From Clostridia bacterium (GTDB lineage: Bacteria > Bacillota_A > Clostridia > Oscillospirales > Acutalibacteraceae): 23,046 bases of DNA. Of the stretch, positions 7,057-15,288 are shown piece after piece. The notes below the pieces were generated by a model. It was not told where the DNA came from. It did not search any database and saw only the letters and a program-made list of their open reading frames with translations. Position 1 is the first letter of the stretch. Every line of letters starts with the position of its first letter. The position numbers and the translations under genes were made by a program. The DNA is taken from contig JAILQN010000241.1 of the NCBI GenBank assembly GCA_024699005.1, forward strand, positions 1-23,046. Reading direction: 5' to 3'.

Positions 7057-8952
7057 ATGAAAAACTTGAAAACACTTCTGAAAAGATCATCTGTCCTGTT
7101 TTTATGCGCCGCGCTGATCATCTGCGCCGCGCCCGTTTCGTCAGCCGCATGCGGCGAAGGCGAAGTCCCGTTCACAGCCGTCCTTACACCCGAAAAATCG
7201 GAATTCAGCGCCGGTGAAGAGGTCAGGATATGTTGCGCCGTCAAAAACGGCTCCCCCGATACCATTACAGATATAACCGTGTTCATCGAATCATTCGACC
7301 GCGGCGACGACTTCCTATATGAGTTCGTTCCCGCCTTTCACCGCGATTCCGCGACGGGCGGCGAGTCCTTTGAGGGCGAGTTAAAACTCAGCGAAAGTAA
7401 TGAGCTTATCTCTGCCTCCGAAAAGGCGAACGGCTTTTTTGACGGATTTCTGCGCTTTCTGTTAAAGATACTGGATTTCTTCAGTCCGCTGATACAGAAA
7501 TTCATAAACCGCGTAAAATACGAATTCGGCGAATTCCCCGAAAGGCTAGGCTCCGGCATAGGCAAACGGAGATCCGGGGACCTCGGCACGGTCACGGTGA
7601 CGTATAACGGACGCGAAACAGAGTGCAGAATCGGCATTCGTTACACCTGTCCCGACGTGCGCGGCCGCGCTGCCGAAAAGACCGGTGAAGCGGAAACGGC
7701 GACTCTTAAGGCGACGCTGACCGCAGGCAATATATTCACCGGAGTGATCTTCGGCGCGGCTGTTGCGGACAACGGTTTTGAGGGCTATGTGTTCGGACTG
7801 AACCCCGACGGCAGAGCGGCTGTCATTTACGGAGAAAACGGAGTATACTCCCTTATCGCCGACAAACACGCAGATTATGAAGTCGGGCAGAAACTGGACG
7901 CGCGGCTCGATATTTCGGGCAGCAGGGCGGTCATTTATCTGTATGACAATCCCGCGGATCCCGATCCCTATCCTTTCTTCGACTTTGATTATACCCCCGC
8001 CGGCAGCGACATCGGCACATTCGGCAAAGTCGCGACGTTAAGCATAGAGGAATTCGCAGGATCGTTACCCGAAGGCGAGACGTATACCAACCCCGTGCGG
8101 GAGAATTCGCCCGACCCGTATATCCTCTTTGACGACGGCGTGTATTATATGTACGCCACGACCGACAGCCCCGGCGGCTTCCACGTGAGCACCTCCACCG
8201 ACCTCGTTCACTGGAGCGGCCACACCAGGGTGGCTGCGAAAGACGATCTTATCGGCGACGACTGGTTCTGGGCGCCGGAGGTCTATAAGCACAACGGCCG
8301 TTACTATATGTTCCATTCGTGCAACGAGCACACCGCCGTTGCGACAGCCGACAGCCCGTACGGTCCTTTCCGCGCAGCGACCGACGGTTATCTCTTCGAT
8401 TTCAAGGCGATAGACAGCCACGTCTTTTTTGACGACGACGGCAGGATCTATCTCTATATGTCAAAGTTCACAGACGCGGGGCAGCAGATCTGGGGCTGTG
8501 AGCTGGAGGACGATCTGCTCACCGTAAAGGAAGATACTCTGACTCAGCTCACCACTCCCGAAGGCTGGGAAGGAAGCGTAAACGAGGGGCCGTATATGCT
8601 AAGGCACAACGGGACGTATTATCTGACATATTCCGGCGACGGCTACACCAGCCACGATTACGCCGTATGCGTAGCCACGTCTGATTCGCCCCTCGGCAAA
8701 TTCACAAAGAGCAGCCTCAATCCGATCCTCCGCCCTGACTCTTTCCTTGCCGGGACGGGCCACCACTGCTTCACCACGTCCCCGGACGGCTCTCAGCTTT
8801 TCATAGTTTATCACTGCCATTACAGCATGACCCGCGTGCACGACCGCAAGCTTTGCGTAGACAGGGCGAAATTCGTGCCGACGGAAAACGGCGCGGACAG
8901 GCTCGTGATATACGGTCCGACCGCGAACGCGCAGCCCATGCCGCTCGGCTGA
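7057..8952 (+). CDS. Secreted GH43-family glycoside hydrolase (arabinan/xylan-side-chain type)
   Basis: 631 residues. The signal peptide ends near SSA (residue 30). Residues 35-200 form a beta-rich region (ATLTPEKSEFSAGEEV-like, resembling cell-adhesion/Ig-type modules) interrupted by a hydrophobic, amphipathic stretch near 127-155. Residues 215-335 look like a concanavalin-type beta-sandwich (GNIFTGVIFGAAVADNGFEG). The five-bladed GH43 propeller covers about 343-631 with all three catalytic acids: Asp353 (general base, SPDPYILF), Asp453 (KAIDSHVFFDDDG) and Glu510 (general acid, SVNEGPYMLRHNG). GH43 enzymes cleave alpha-L-arabinofuranosyl or beta-xylosyl linkages. It has no dockerin, but the next gene 26 nt downstream does. 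Start choice is open: AAAGGG directly touches the ATG at 7057, while an in-frame TTG at 7066 has it 9 nt upstream. Confidence 0.88.
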   Translation: MKNLKTLLKRSSVLFLCAALIICAAPVSSAACGEGEVPFTAVLTPEKSEFSAGEEVRICCAVKNGSPDTITDITVFIESFDRGDDFLYEFVPAFHRDSATGGESFEGELKLSESNELISASEKANGFFDGFLRFLLKILDFFSPLIQKFINRVKYEFGEFPERLGSGIGKRRSGDLGTVTVTYNGRETECRIGIRYTCPDVRGRAAEKTGEAETATLKATLTAGNIFTGVIFGAAVADNGFEGYVFGLNPDGRAAVIYGENGVYSLIADKHADYEVGQKLDARLDISGSRAVIYLYDNPADPDPYPFFDFDYTPAGSDIGTFGKVATLSIEEFAGSLPEGETYTNPVRENSPDPYILFDDGVYYMYATTDSPGGFHVSTSTDLVHWSGHTRVAAKDDLIGDDWFWAPEVYKHNGRYYMFHSCNEHTAVATADSPYGPFRAATDGYLFDFKAIDSHVFFDDDGRIYLYMSKFTDAGQQIWGCELEDDLLTVKEDTLTQLTTPEGWEGSVNEGPYMLRHNGTYYLTYSGDGYTSHDYAVCVATSDSPLGKFTKSSLNPILRPDSFLAGTGHHCFTTSPDGSQLFIVYHCHYSMTRVHDRKLCVDRAKFVPTENGADRLVIYGPTANAQPMPLG

Positions 8953-8978
8953 CCTGTTGATATCGATTCCGTGACAAA

Positions 8979-10445
8979 ATGAGATCCCGAAAAATCTTTG
9001 CCGCAGCGCTTACAGCCGCACTGATTCTGCTTATATCCGTCCCATGCGCCTTCGCGTATAACGCGGGGGTCTACAGGGTGACGGCGCAGGGCGGAGCTTA
9101 CCTCTACCCGGCCGCGCACGAAGGCAAAGATTTTGTGACCATTGCGCCGCAGGGAGCGCTTCTGAACGTCACAAGGACGAACGGCGATTTCGGTTTTACA
9201 AGATTCGACTCCGCCGAAGGCTGGATCACTCTGAACAGGGGCGTTGAGGAGGTAACCCGCATACCGACTTTCCGCGGCATACCGGACGGTACTGTCACCG
9301 GCATAAGGATCACGCAGCTTCCGGATAAGCTCACCTACTCCGACGGCGAGGAACGGGCGGATATAACGGGGCTTGTCGTGACCGCGGATTACCCGGACGG
9401 GCACAGCGAAGAGGTCACGGATTATAACGTGTTTTTCCCATCCCTCTCCGGATTGGGTGAAAAAACAGCCTCGGTCTGGTACAAGGGTCTCTCTGCGGAG
9501 TTCACGATCAGGGTGGAGCGCGTACCTGTATTCAAAATAGAGGTCACGCCGCCGGACGCAGTTTCCTTCCCAGAGGGCGTAGCGATCGACCTGTCAGGGA
9601 TGACTGTCCGGGCGTTTTACACCGACGGTCGGGGCGATCCGTCCGGAACCGTTCTATCCCGGGATGAGTATACCGTCTCCGGTATAACCGAGGGCGACAG
9701 CAGCCTGAAGGCTGGCGTTTACCGCGTCACCGTGACCTATAAATATCCGTATGTGATCGACGAATTTGAAATAACGATAACAAAACCGGCGGTCAGGAGT
9801 CTGCGGATCAAAAACAATACCCGGCTTACCGTCTATAAAAACCACGGGATAGATCCGCGCAATTTCGACCTTGAGGCTACCTACGACAACGGCGACGTAA
9901 GAACGGTCGCTTCCTTTGACATGGAATACGATACCTCACGCGTCGGAGCTTTCTACGGGACGCTGTCCTACGGCGGAAAAACCGTTTCCTTCCCCTTCTC
10001 CGTCATCGATTCCCGGCAGACCGGCATCACCGCCGACGTGGGGATGGGGCTCGCGACGTACAGGGGCGAGTCTCCCGATTTTTCCGGACTGACGATCCTT
10101 GCGGTCTATGACAGCGGCGATAAGATCCCGATCACCGATTACACGCTCTCGCATCATATAGACGTCAATACAGTGGGCGATTATATCGTCACGGCAATAA
10201 GCGGCGATTATCAATGCACGTTTAAATACTTTGTGGTAGAAAGAACCAACGTCCGGTTGGGCGACGTGGACGCGGACGGCAGGATCACTGCAAACGACGC
10301 CCGCCTTGCGCTGAGGATCTCCGCACGTCTTGAAGAAGTGAATTATACCGCGATGCTCGCCGCAGACGTCAACGTCGACCGCAGGATCACCGCGGACGAC
10401 GCAAGAAAAATATTACGAGTCTCCGCAAAACTGGAGGCATTTTGA
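8979..10445 (+). CDS. Secreted SH3-like/Ig-like protein with C-terminal dockerin
   Basis: 488 residues. Signal peptide ends near AFA (26). Residues 30-92 resemble a bacterial SH3-like module (VYRVTAQGGAYLYPAA...GWITLNRG). Four beta-rich segments follow at about 105-180, 183-270, 272-343 and 348-421, each with the pattern of bacterial Ig-like group 3 domains (F/Y-S/R-G-E-x-x-D-x-x-G-L/M-x-V-x-A-x-Y-x-D-G). The dockerin occupies 429-488, with calcium loops DVDADGRITAND and DVNVDRRITADD. No catalytic residues are visible, so this is likely a binding or spacer protein. It begins 26 nt after the GH43 stop without a clear Shine-Dalgarno, so it is probably co-transcribed and translationally coupled. 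Its stop codon is the first triplet of the inverted-repeat arm at 10443. Confidence 0.87.
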   Translation: MRSRKIFAAALTAALILLISVPCAFAYNAGVYRVTAQGGAYLYPAAHEGKDFVTIAPQGALLNVTRTNGDFGFTRFDSAEGWITLNRGVEEVTRIPTFRGIPDGTVTGIRITQLPDKLTYSDGEERADITGLVVTADYPDGHSEEVTDYNVFFPSLSGLGEKTASVWYKGLSAEFTIRVERVPVFKIEVTPPDAVSFPEGVAIDLSGMTVRAFYTDGRGDPSGTVLSRDEYTVSGITEGDSSLKAGVYRVTVTYKYPYVIDEFEITITKPAVRSLRIKNNTRLTVYKNHGIDPRNFDLEATYDNGDVRTVASFDMEYDTSRVGAFYGTLSYGGKTVSFPFSVIDSRQTGITADVGMGLATYRGESPDFSGLTILAVYDSGDKIPITDYTLSHHIDVNTVGDYIVTAISGDYQCTFKYFVVERTNVRLGDVDADGRITANDARLALRISARLEEVNYTAMLAADVNVDRRITADDARKILRVSAKLEAF

Positions 10446-10650
10446 GATCGGAGATCGGAGTTCGGAGAGCGGAGATTAATATGGTTTTGATTTGAACTAC
10501 ACGTTTTTACAGACGCATAATAAAACACTTCCCGCCGCGATCCGATAATTGTGCGATACGGCCTTTATGGTTGATAAAATGATGAATACCCGGTATGGAC
10601 TTTTCTTCCGGACTTAATCTCCGCTCTCCGAACTCCGATCTCCGCTCTGA
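10443..10650. repeat. 208-bp spacer bounded by near-perfect inverted heptamer arrays
   Basis: The left arm 10443-10479 and right arm 10614-10650 are inverted copies of each other: 35 of 37 positions agree, and the inner 31 are perfect (10449-10479 with 10614-10644). Each arm is five tandem 7-nt units with consensus GAG(A/T)(T/G)CG. They enclose 134 nt of unrelated AT-rich DNA with a promoter-like sequence. The left arm begins at the stop codon of the dockerin gene and the right arm ends 9 nt before the nth start. There is no open frame inside and no transposase nearby. It may be a small inverted-repeat element or a structured intergenic RNA. Confidence 0.95.
10492..10521 (+). promoter_or_regulatory. 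Possible promoter for nth inside the inverted-repeat spacer
   Basis: TTGAAC (10492-10497) and CATAAT (10516-10521) are 18 nt apart. Transcription would begin near 10528 and include the right heptamer arm, but not the left one, in the nth leader. Confidence 0.5.
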
Positions 10651-10659
10651 TTTTGTACT

Positions 10660-11292
10660 ATGAATAATATTCAAAAATCCAAAAAAGCCGTCGATGCATT
10701 AAAACTCGAATACCCCGACGATATCTGCTCCCTTGATTACACCGATCCGTACGAGCTTCTGGTCTCGGTAAGGCTTTCCGCACAATGTACGGACGAGCGG
10801 GTCAACATGGTCACACCGGAGCTGTTCGCGAAATACCCGGACGCCGCTGCGCTGGCGAAAGCAGACGTGAGCGAAGTTGAAAGGATAATACACTCCTGCG
10901 GCTTCTTCCGCCAGAAAGCAAAGGACATAGTCGGCGCTGCGAAAATGATAACGGAAGAATACGGCGGCGTTATTCCGGACGAGATCGAAGAGCTTTTAAA
11001 GCTGCCCGGCGTAGGGCGCAAGAGCGCGAACCTTATTGTCGGGGACGTTTACGGCAAACCCGCCGTAGTCTGCGACACGCACGCAATCAGGATAACCAAC
11101 CGGATGGGACTCACCACCACCAAAGACCCGGCCAAATGCGAAACGGAGCTTCGCGCCGTTCTGCCGCCGGAGGAGTCGAACGCGTTCTGCCACAGGATGG
11201 TACTGCACGGAAGAGCTGTCTGCCATCCGCGCAAACCCGATTGCGGTAACTGCGTATTAAAGGATCTGTGCGAATACAAAGGTAACAGGTAA
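10660..11292 (+). CDS. nth: Endonuclease III (DNA glycosylase/AP lyase)
   Basis: 210 residues, the usual length. It removes oxidised pyrimidines in base excision repair and cleaves at the resulting abasic site. The helix-hairpin-helix is LPGVGRKSANLIVG (115-128) with catalytic Lys121; the catalytic Asp is Asp139 in VVCDTHAIR. Four cysteines at 188, 195, 198 and 204 (C-X6-C-X2-C-X5-C) bind the 4Fe-4S cluster. The early LLVSVRLSAQCTDERVN helix is also typical. No Shine-Dalgarno precedes the ATG; a heptamer arm ends 9 nt upstream. The last three codons and the TAA stop are made of the AGGTAAC repeat that starts the next spacer, so the C-terminus past the cluster appears to have been overwritten by repeat DNA without harm. 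Confidence 0.96.
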   Translation: MNNIQKSKKAVDALKLEYPDDICSLDYTDPYELLVSVRLSAQCTDERVNMVTPELFAKYPDAAALAKADVSEVERIIHSCGFFRQKAKDIVGAAKMITEEYGGVIPDEIEELLKLPGVGRKSANLIVGDVYGKPAVVCDTHAIRITNRMGLTTTKDPAKCETELRAVLPPEESNAFCHRMVLHGRAVCHPRKPDCGNCVLKDLCEYKGNR

Positions 11293-11386
11293 CAGCGCGC
11301 GAGGTGGATTATAATAAAAGCAACCGGGTACCGCGCGAAAAACTGATCAGTTATCACTGTCACCTGTAACCTGACACCTGTCACCT
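11280..11386. repeat. Second inverted pair of heptamer arrays, between nth and secA
   Basis: The left array starts at 11280 with two exact AGGTAAC units and a divergent third (to 11300), and overlaps the end of nth. The right array (11352-11386) holds five 7-nt units, four of the form G(T/A)(C/A)ACCT, the reverse complement of an AGGT(G/T)(A/T)C word. The arrays therefore face each other as degenerate inverted copies across about 50 nt. A perfect 12-bp palindrome, AACTGATCAGTT, lies at 11341-11352 against the right array. The word differs wholly from that at 10443-10650, but the 7-nt period and inverted arrangement are the same. Confidence 0.8.
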
Positions 11387-11443
11387 GTTGAAACCGTATT
11401 ATTACCTGAAGGAAATAATGTAAAAGCAAGAAAGGAATCACAA

Positions 11444-14173
11444 ATGGGACTTTTAACAAAAATCTTCGGAGATTACAGCACGAAGGAACTAAAAAGGATA
11501 ATGCCGATACAGAAGGCGGTGCTCGATCTGGAGGAGAAATACTCCAAGCTGACCGACGACGAGCTGAAGGCAAAAACTCCGGAACTTAAAGAACGGCTCA
11601 AAAACGGCGAAAGCCTTGACGATATTCTTCCCGACGCCTTCGCCGCATGCCGCGAGGCATCCTGGAGGGTGCTCAACATGAAGCACTTCCCGGTACAGAT
11701 CCTCGGCGGCATCGTGCTGCACCAGGGCAGGATCGCCGAGATGAAGACCGGCGAGGGCAAAACGCTCGTCGCTACGCTTCCTGCTTACCTCAACGCGCTG
11801 AACGGCAGGGGCGTACACATCGTCACGGTGAACGACTACCTCGCCAAGCGCGACTCAGAGTGGATGGGCAAGGTCTACCGCTTCATGGGACTGACCGTCG
11901 GACTTATTGCACCCGGCCAGTCCAATGAGGAGAAGCGCGAGGCATACGCCGCGGACATCACCTACTGCACCAACAACGAGCTGGGATTCGACTACCTGCG
12001 TGACAACATGGTGGCCTACGCCTCCCAGCGTGTGCAGCGCGGACACGCCTTCGCGGTGGTGGACGAGGTGGACTCCATCCTTATAGACGAGGCGAGGACG
12101 CCCCTTATCATTTCCGGCAGGGGCGACAAATCCACCGAGCTTTACAAACACGCGGACAACTTCGTAAAGGGGCTGCGCTGCAAGGTCATAAAAGAGATCG
12201 ACGCAAAGCAGGAACTCTCCGAGGAAGTCGAGATCGAATTCGGCTACGTCGTGGACGAAAAGGCCAAGACCGCGCGTCTTACCAAATCCGGCATATCGAT
12301 GGCTGAGCAGGCGTTCAACGTCGAGAACCTTATGGACGCGGAGAACCTGACCCTTCAGCACCATATCGACCAGGCGCTGAAGGCAAACGGCGTCATGAAG
12401 CGCGACGTGGATTACGTGGTCAAAGACAATCAGGTCTTCATCGTCGACGAGTTCACAGGCCGCATCATGATAGGCAGGCGCTACAACGACGGTCTTCACC
12501 AGGCTATTGAAGCAAAGGAGAACGTAAACGTCCGTTCGGAATCCAGGACCCTGGCGACCATCACCTTCCAGAACTTCTTCAGGCTTTACGACAAGCTGTC
12601 CGGTATGACCGGTACAGCCATGACAGAGAGCGACGAGTTCCAGGAGATCTATTCCCTGGACGTTATCGCCGTGCCGACCAATAAGCCGATGATCAGGAAC
12701 GATCAGCCCGATATACTCTTCAAGACCGAAGAAGCAAAGTTCAACGCCATCATCGAACTTATACGCGAACGCCACGAGGAGGGGCAGCCCATACTTGTGG
12801 GTACCGTGAGCATCGAGAAATCGGAACTGCTTTCCAGATACCTTAAGCGCGCGGGCATAAAACACAACGTCCTGAACGCCAAGTATCACGACAAAGAAGC
12901 CGAGATAATAGCCCAGGCTGGCAAATACGGCGCCGTTACCATCGCCACCAATATGGCGGGCCGCGGTACCGATATCATGCTGGGCGGAAACGCAGAGTAT
13001 ATGGCGCTCGCCGAGATGCGCAAGGACCCGGAGATGACCGAGGAGCTTTTAGCCGAGGCGACCGGTTTTGCCGAGACAGACGACGAGGCGATCCTTGCCG
13101 CGCGGCACAGATTCCACGAATTGGAAGAAAAGTATAAATCGGAGATAAGTGAAGAAGCGGAAGCGGTCAAAGCCGCCGGCGGTCTTTTCATAATCGGCAC
13201 GACCCGCCACGAATCCAGACGAATAGACAACCAGCTGCGCGGCCGTTCCGGCAGGCAGGGCGACCCGGGCGTCAGCAGATTCTATCTCTCGGCGGAGGAC
13301 GATCTTATCCGTCTGTTCGCGGGCGACAGATTCTACGCGATCCTCGACAGGTTCGGCGAGGCTGGAGACATGCCGCTTGACACAAAGATCTTCTCCAGCC
13401 TTATCGAGAACGCTCAGAAGAAGGTCGAGGGCAACAACTTCGCGGTCAGGAAGAACGTCCTTAAATACGACGACGTCATGAACCAGATGAGGAACACCAT
13501 CTACGGTCAGCGCAATCAGGTCCTTGACGGCATCGACCTTGAGTCCACGATCCACAAGATGATCACCGAAAGCATCGCCGACGCAGTCGACTTCTACTGC
13601 CCGAAGGCGAACCACAAGAACGACTGGAACCTTGCCGGACTCAAGAGCAAGTACAACTGGCTCATTCCCGAGGACGAGTCTCTGCCCGACGACAACGCGG
13701 ACGCCATCAAAAAGGAACTTACGGATCTCGCTCTCGAAAGGCTCGCGCAGCAGCATGAGAAATACGGCGACGAGATCATGAAGCAGCTCGAGCACAAGGT
13801 CCTCATCACCAACGTCGACATGCGCTGGATGGATCACATCGACGCCATGACCCAGCTGCAGCAGAGCGTGGGCATGCGCGCCTACGCCAACCAGGACCCG
13901 GTGGTGCAGTACCGCATGGAGAGCTACGATATGTTCGACGAAATGACCATCAATATCCGCGAAGGTACCGTGCAGGGCGTGCTGACGGCGGTCGTCAAGA
14001 CAGAGAAGGATCTTAAGCGCGAGCAGGTGATGAAACCGACGATGACCAACGCCGGCGACGGCAGCGTCAAGAAACAGCCGGTCAAACGCGGCGGGAAAAA
14101 GGTCGGCAGGAACGATCCCTGCCCCTGCGGCAGCGGCAAGAAGTATAAGTTCTGCTGCGGAAGGGATGCCTGA
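11444..14173 (+). CDS. secA: SecA, preprotein translocase ATPase
   Basis: 909 residues, full length. It drives proteins through SecYEG using ATP. Walker A is MKTGEGKTLVATL (GEGKT at 103-107), and the DEAD-like Walker B is DEVDSILIDEARTP (207-220). NBD2 is marked by TNMAGRGTDIMLGG and the RIDNQLRGRSGRQGDPG arginine-finger motif. The helical scaffold region has NVLKYDDVMNQMR and WMDHIDAMTQLQQSVGMRAYAN. The C-terminal zinc site CPCGSGKKYKFCC (cysteines 893, 895, 904, 905) is complete. AAAGGA lies 7 nt before the ATG. The window's secreted hydrolases, foldase and surface proteins are the kind of cargo it exports. The gene is followed 24 nt later by an ATPase gene. Confidence 0.98.
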   Translation: MGLLTKIFGDYSTKELKRIMPIQKAVLDLEEKYSKLTDDELKAKTPELKERLKNGESLDDILPDAFAACREASWRVLNMKHFPVQILGGIVLHQGRIAEMKTGEGKTLVATLPAYLNALNGRGVHIVTVNDYLAKRDSEWMGKVYRFMGLTVGLIAPGQSNEEKREAYAADITYCTNNELGFDYLRDNMVAYASQRVQRGHAFAVVDEVDSILIDEARTPLIISGRGDKSTELYKHADNFVKGLRCKVIKEIDAKQELSEEVEIEFGYVVDEKAKTARLTKSGISMAEQAFNVENLMDAENLTLQHHIDQALKANGVMKRDVDYVVKDNQVFIVDEFTGRIMIGRRYNDGLHQAIEAKENVNVRSESRTLATITFQNFFRLYDKLSGMTGTAMTESDEFQEIYSLDVIAVPTNKPMIRNDQPDILFKTEEAKFNAIIELIRERHEEGQPILVGTVSIEKSELLSRYLKRAGIKHNVLNAKYHDKEAEIIAQAGKYGAVTIATNMAGRGTDIMLGGNAEYMALAEMRKDPEMTEELLAEATGFAETDDEAILAARHRFHELEEKYKSEISEEAEAVKAAGGLFIIGTTRHESRRIDNQLRGRSGRQGDPGVSRFYLSAEDDLIRLFAGDRFYAILDRFGEAGDMPLDTKIFSSLIENAQKKVEGNNFAVRKNVLKYDDVMNQMRNTIYGQRNQVLDGIDLESTIHKMITESIADAVDFYCPKANHKNDWNLAGLKSKYNWLIPEDESLPDDNADAIKKELTDLALERLAQQHEKYGDEIMKQLEHKVLITNVDMRWMDHIDAMTQLQQSVGMRAYANQDPVVQYRMESYDMFDEMTINIREGTVQGVLTAVVKTEKDLKREQVMKPTMTNAGDGSVKKQPVKRGGKKVGRNDPCPCGSGKKYKFCCGRDA

Positions 14174-14197
14174 GCATACAGTTGAGAGGTTTTGATC

Positions 14198-15061
14198 ATG
14201 TACCTGGAATCATTCTCTCTGCCGATTGATGAAGAATCCGGGCTGATAGCTGATCGTATGGATGAAAACGGCGGAAGAGATTTCGGCTACGTCGACAACA
14301 CCTATCCGTGCGGGCTGTTCGGACCGAAACAGCTGTATGAGATCAGCTTTAAAAACGTTACCGTTTTCTACGGCGGAAACGGTTCCGGAAAAAGCACCCT
14401 CCTCAACCTTATCGCAACAAAACTGGAGCTGAACCGCATAGCGCCGTATAACTCCGGGGAGCTGTTCGACGATTACGCGGATTGTTGCGACTATACAATG
14501 GACTTTGATGATGAAGGATTCAGACATCGGATCCCGGACGGCAGCAGGATAATCACCAGCGACGATATTTTCGATTACATGCTCACCGTCCGCACAAACA
14601 ACGAAGAGATAAGCGAACAGATCGAATACGGGAAGGAACTGTACCCACAGCTGAAATACGGCGATACAATAAAGGTGTCGGGGCTGGAAGACGTTGAAGA
14701 TCTGAGATTGCAGATCCTTGCCAGACGCAAATCCGTAAGCAGACGGCTGTTCATCCGCCGCACCGCGGGTGAGGAAGTCAAGCTTAACAGCAACGGGGAA
14801 ACGGCTTTATCCTACTTTGAAAAAAAGTTAAAAAACGACACTCTCTACTGTCTTGACGAGCCGGAAAACAGCATGTCGCCCAAGATGCAGCTGGAACTCA
14901 AAGATATGCTGGAAAGACTGTCCCGTTATTGCGGATGCCAGTTTATCATAGCCACGCATTCTCCTTTCCTCCTGTCAATGGAAGGCGCCAGGATCTACGA
15001 CCTCGACTCAACCCCTGTCGAAACAAAAGACTGGTGGCAGCTGGAGAACGCAAGGCTGTAA
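14198..15061 (+). CDS. ABC-type AAA ATPase of the COG3910 kind
   Basis: 287 residues, soluble, no membrane segments. The start MYLESFSLP and FKNVTVFYGGNGSGKSTLLNLIA match the predicted-ATPase family COG3910. Walker A is GGNGSGKST (59-67); a degenerate ABC signature is LNSNGETALSYF; Walker B is LYCLDEPENSMSP with Asp220 and Glu221; the switch histidine is His254 in IIATHSPFLL. Such proteins resemble the ATPase heads of SMC/RecF-like and OLD-like proteins and are of unknown function; no partner nuclease or methylase lies next to this one. The ATG at 14198 is preferred over a TTG at 14192 because AGAGG ends 8 nt before it. It lies 24 nt after secA and is followed by a terminator, so it is probably the last gene of that transcript. 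Confidence 0.85.
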   Translation: MYLESFSLPIDEESGLIADRMDENGGRDFGYVDNTYPCGLFGPKQLYEISFKNVTVFYGGNGSGKSTLLNLIATKLELNRIAPYNSGELFDDYADCCDYTMDFDDEGFRHRIPDGSRIITSDDIFDYMLTVRTNNEEISEQIEYGKELYPQLKYGDTIKVSGLEDVEDLRLQILARRKSVSRRLFIRRTAGEEVKLNSNGETALSYFEKKLKNDTLYCLDEPENSMSPKMQLELKDMLERLSRYCGCQFIIATHSPFLLSMEGARIYDLDSTPVETKDWWQLENARL

Positions 15062-15138
15062 TTTGAATTTTTTGAAAAACACAGGCAATTGTTTATCGGT
15101 ACAAAAAAGGATATCTGACAAAAACAGTGCTTCAAAAT

Positions 15139-15180
15139 ACGCAGGACGCGGTAAACATGCCGTGTCCTGCGTCTTTTCAT
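15139..15180 (+). terminator. Rho-independent terminator after the secA-ATPase pair
   Basis: A 13-bp stem with a single G-T pair (15139-15151 with 15160-15172; ACGCAGGAC core) closes an 8-nt loop and is followed by CTTTTCAT. Confidence 0.88.
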
Positions 15181-15208
15181 TGCCCGGAAAAACTGCGGAT
15201 GTTTTTTC

Positions 15209-15237
15209 TTGACTTTAATTCGTCTTAAACCTATAAT
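15209..15237 (+). promoter_or_regulatory. Sigma-A promoter for the small membrane protein
   Basis: TTGACT (15209-15214) and TATAAT (15232-15237) are 17 nt apart. The leader would be about 45 nt. Confidence 0.85.
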
Positions 15238-15288
15238 TATAAAAAATACAGCAAATTTGATCAATCCGGTATGAAAGGACGATTCTTT

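Noticed and set aside
10443..11386. CRISPR array or insertion sequence
   Set aside because: Units are 7 nt with no spacers, so it is not CRISPR; there is no transposase frame between the arms and no visible target duplication, so an autonomous insertion sequence is not supported.
11855..13837. Antisense open frames of 344 and 262 codons within secA
   Set aside because: The forward SecA motifs are complete over the region; the antisense products are Val/Leu/Asp-rich shadows.
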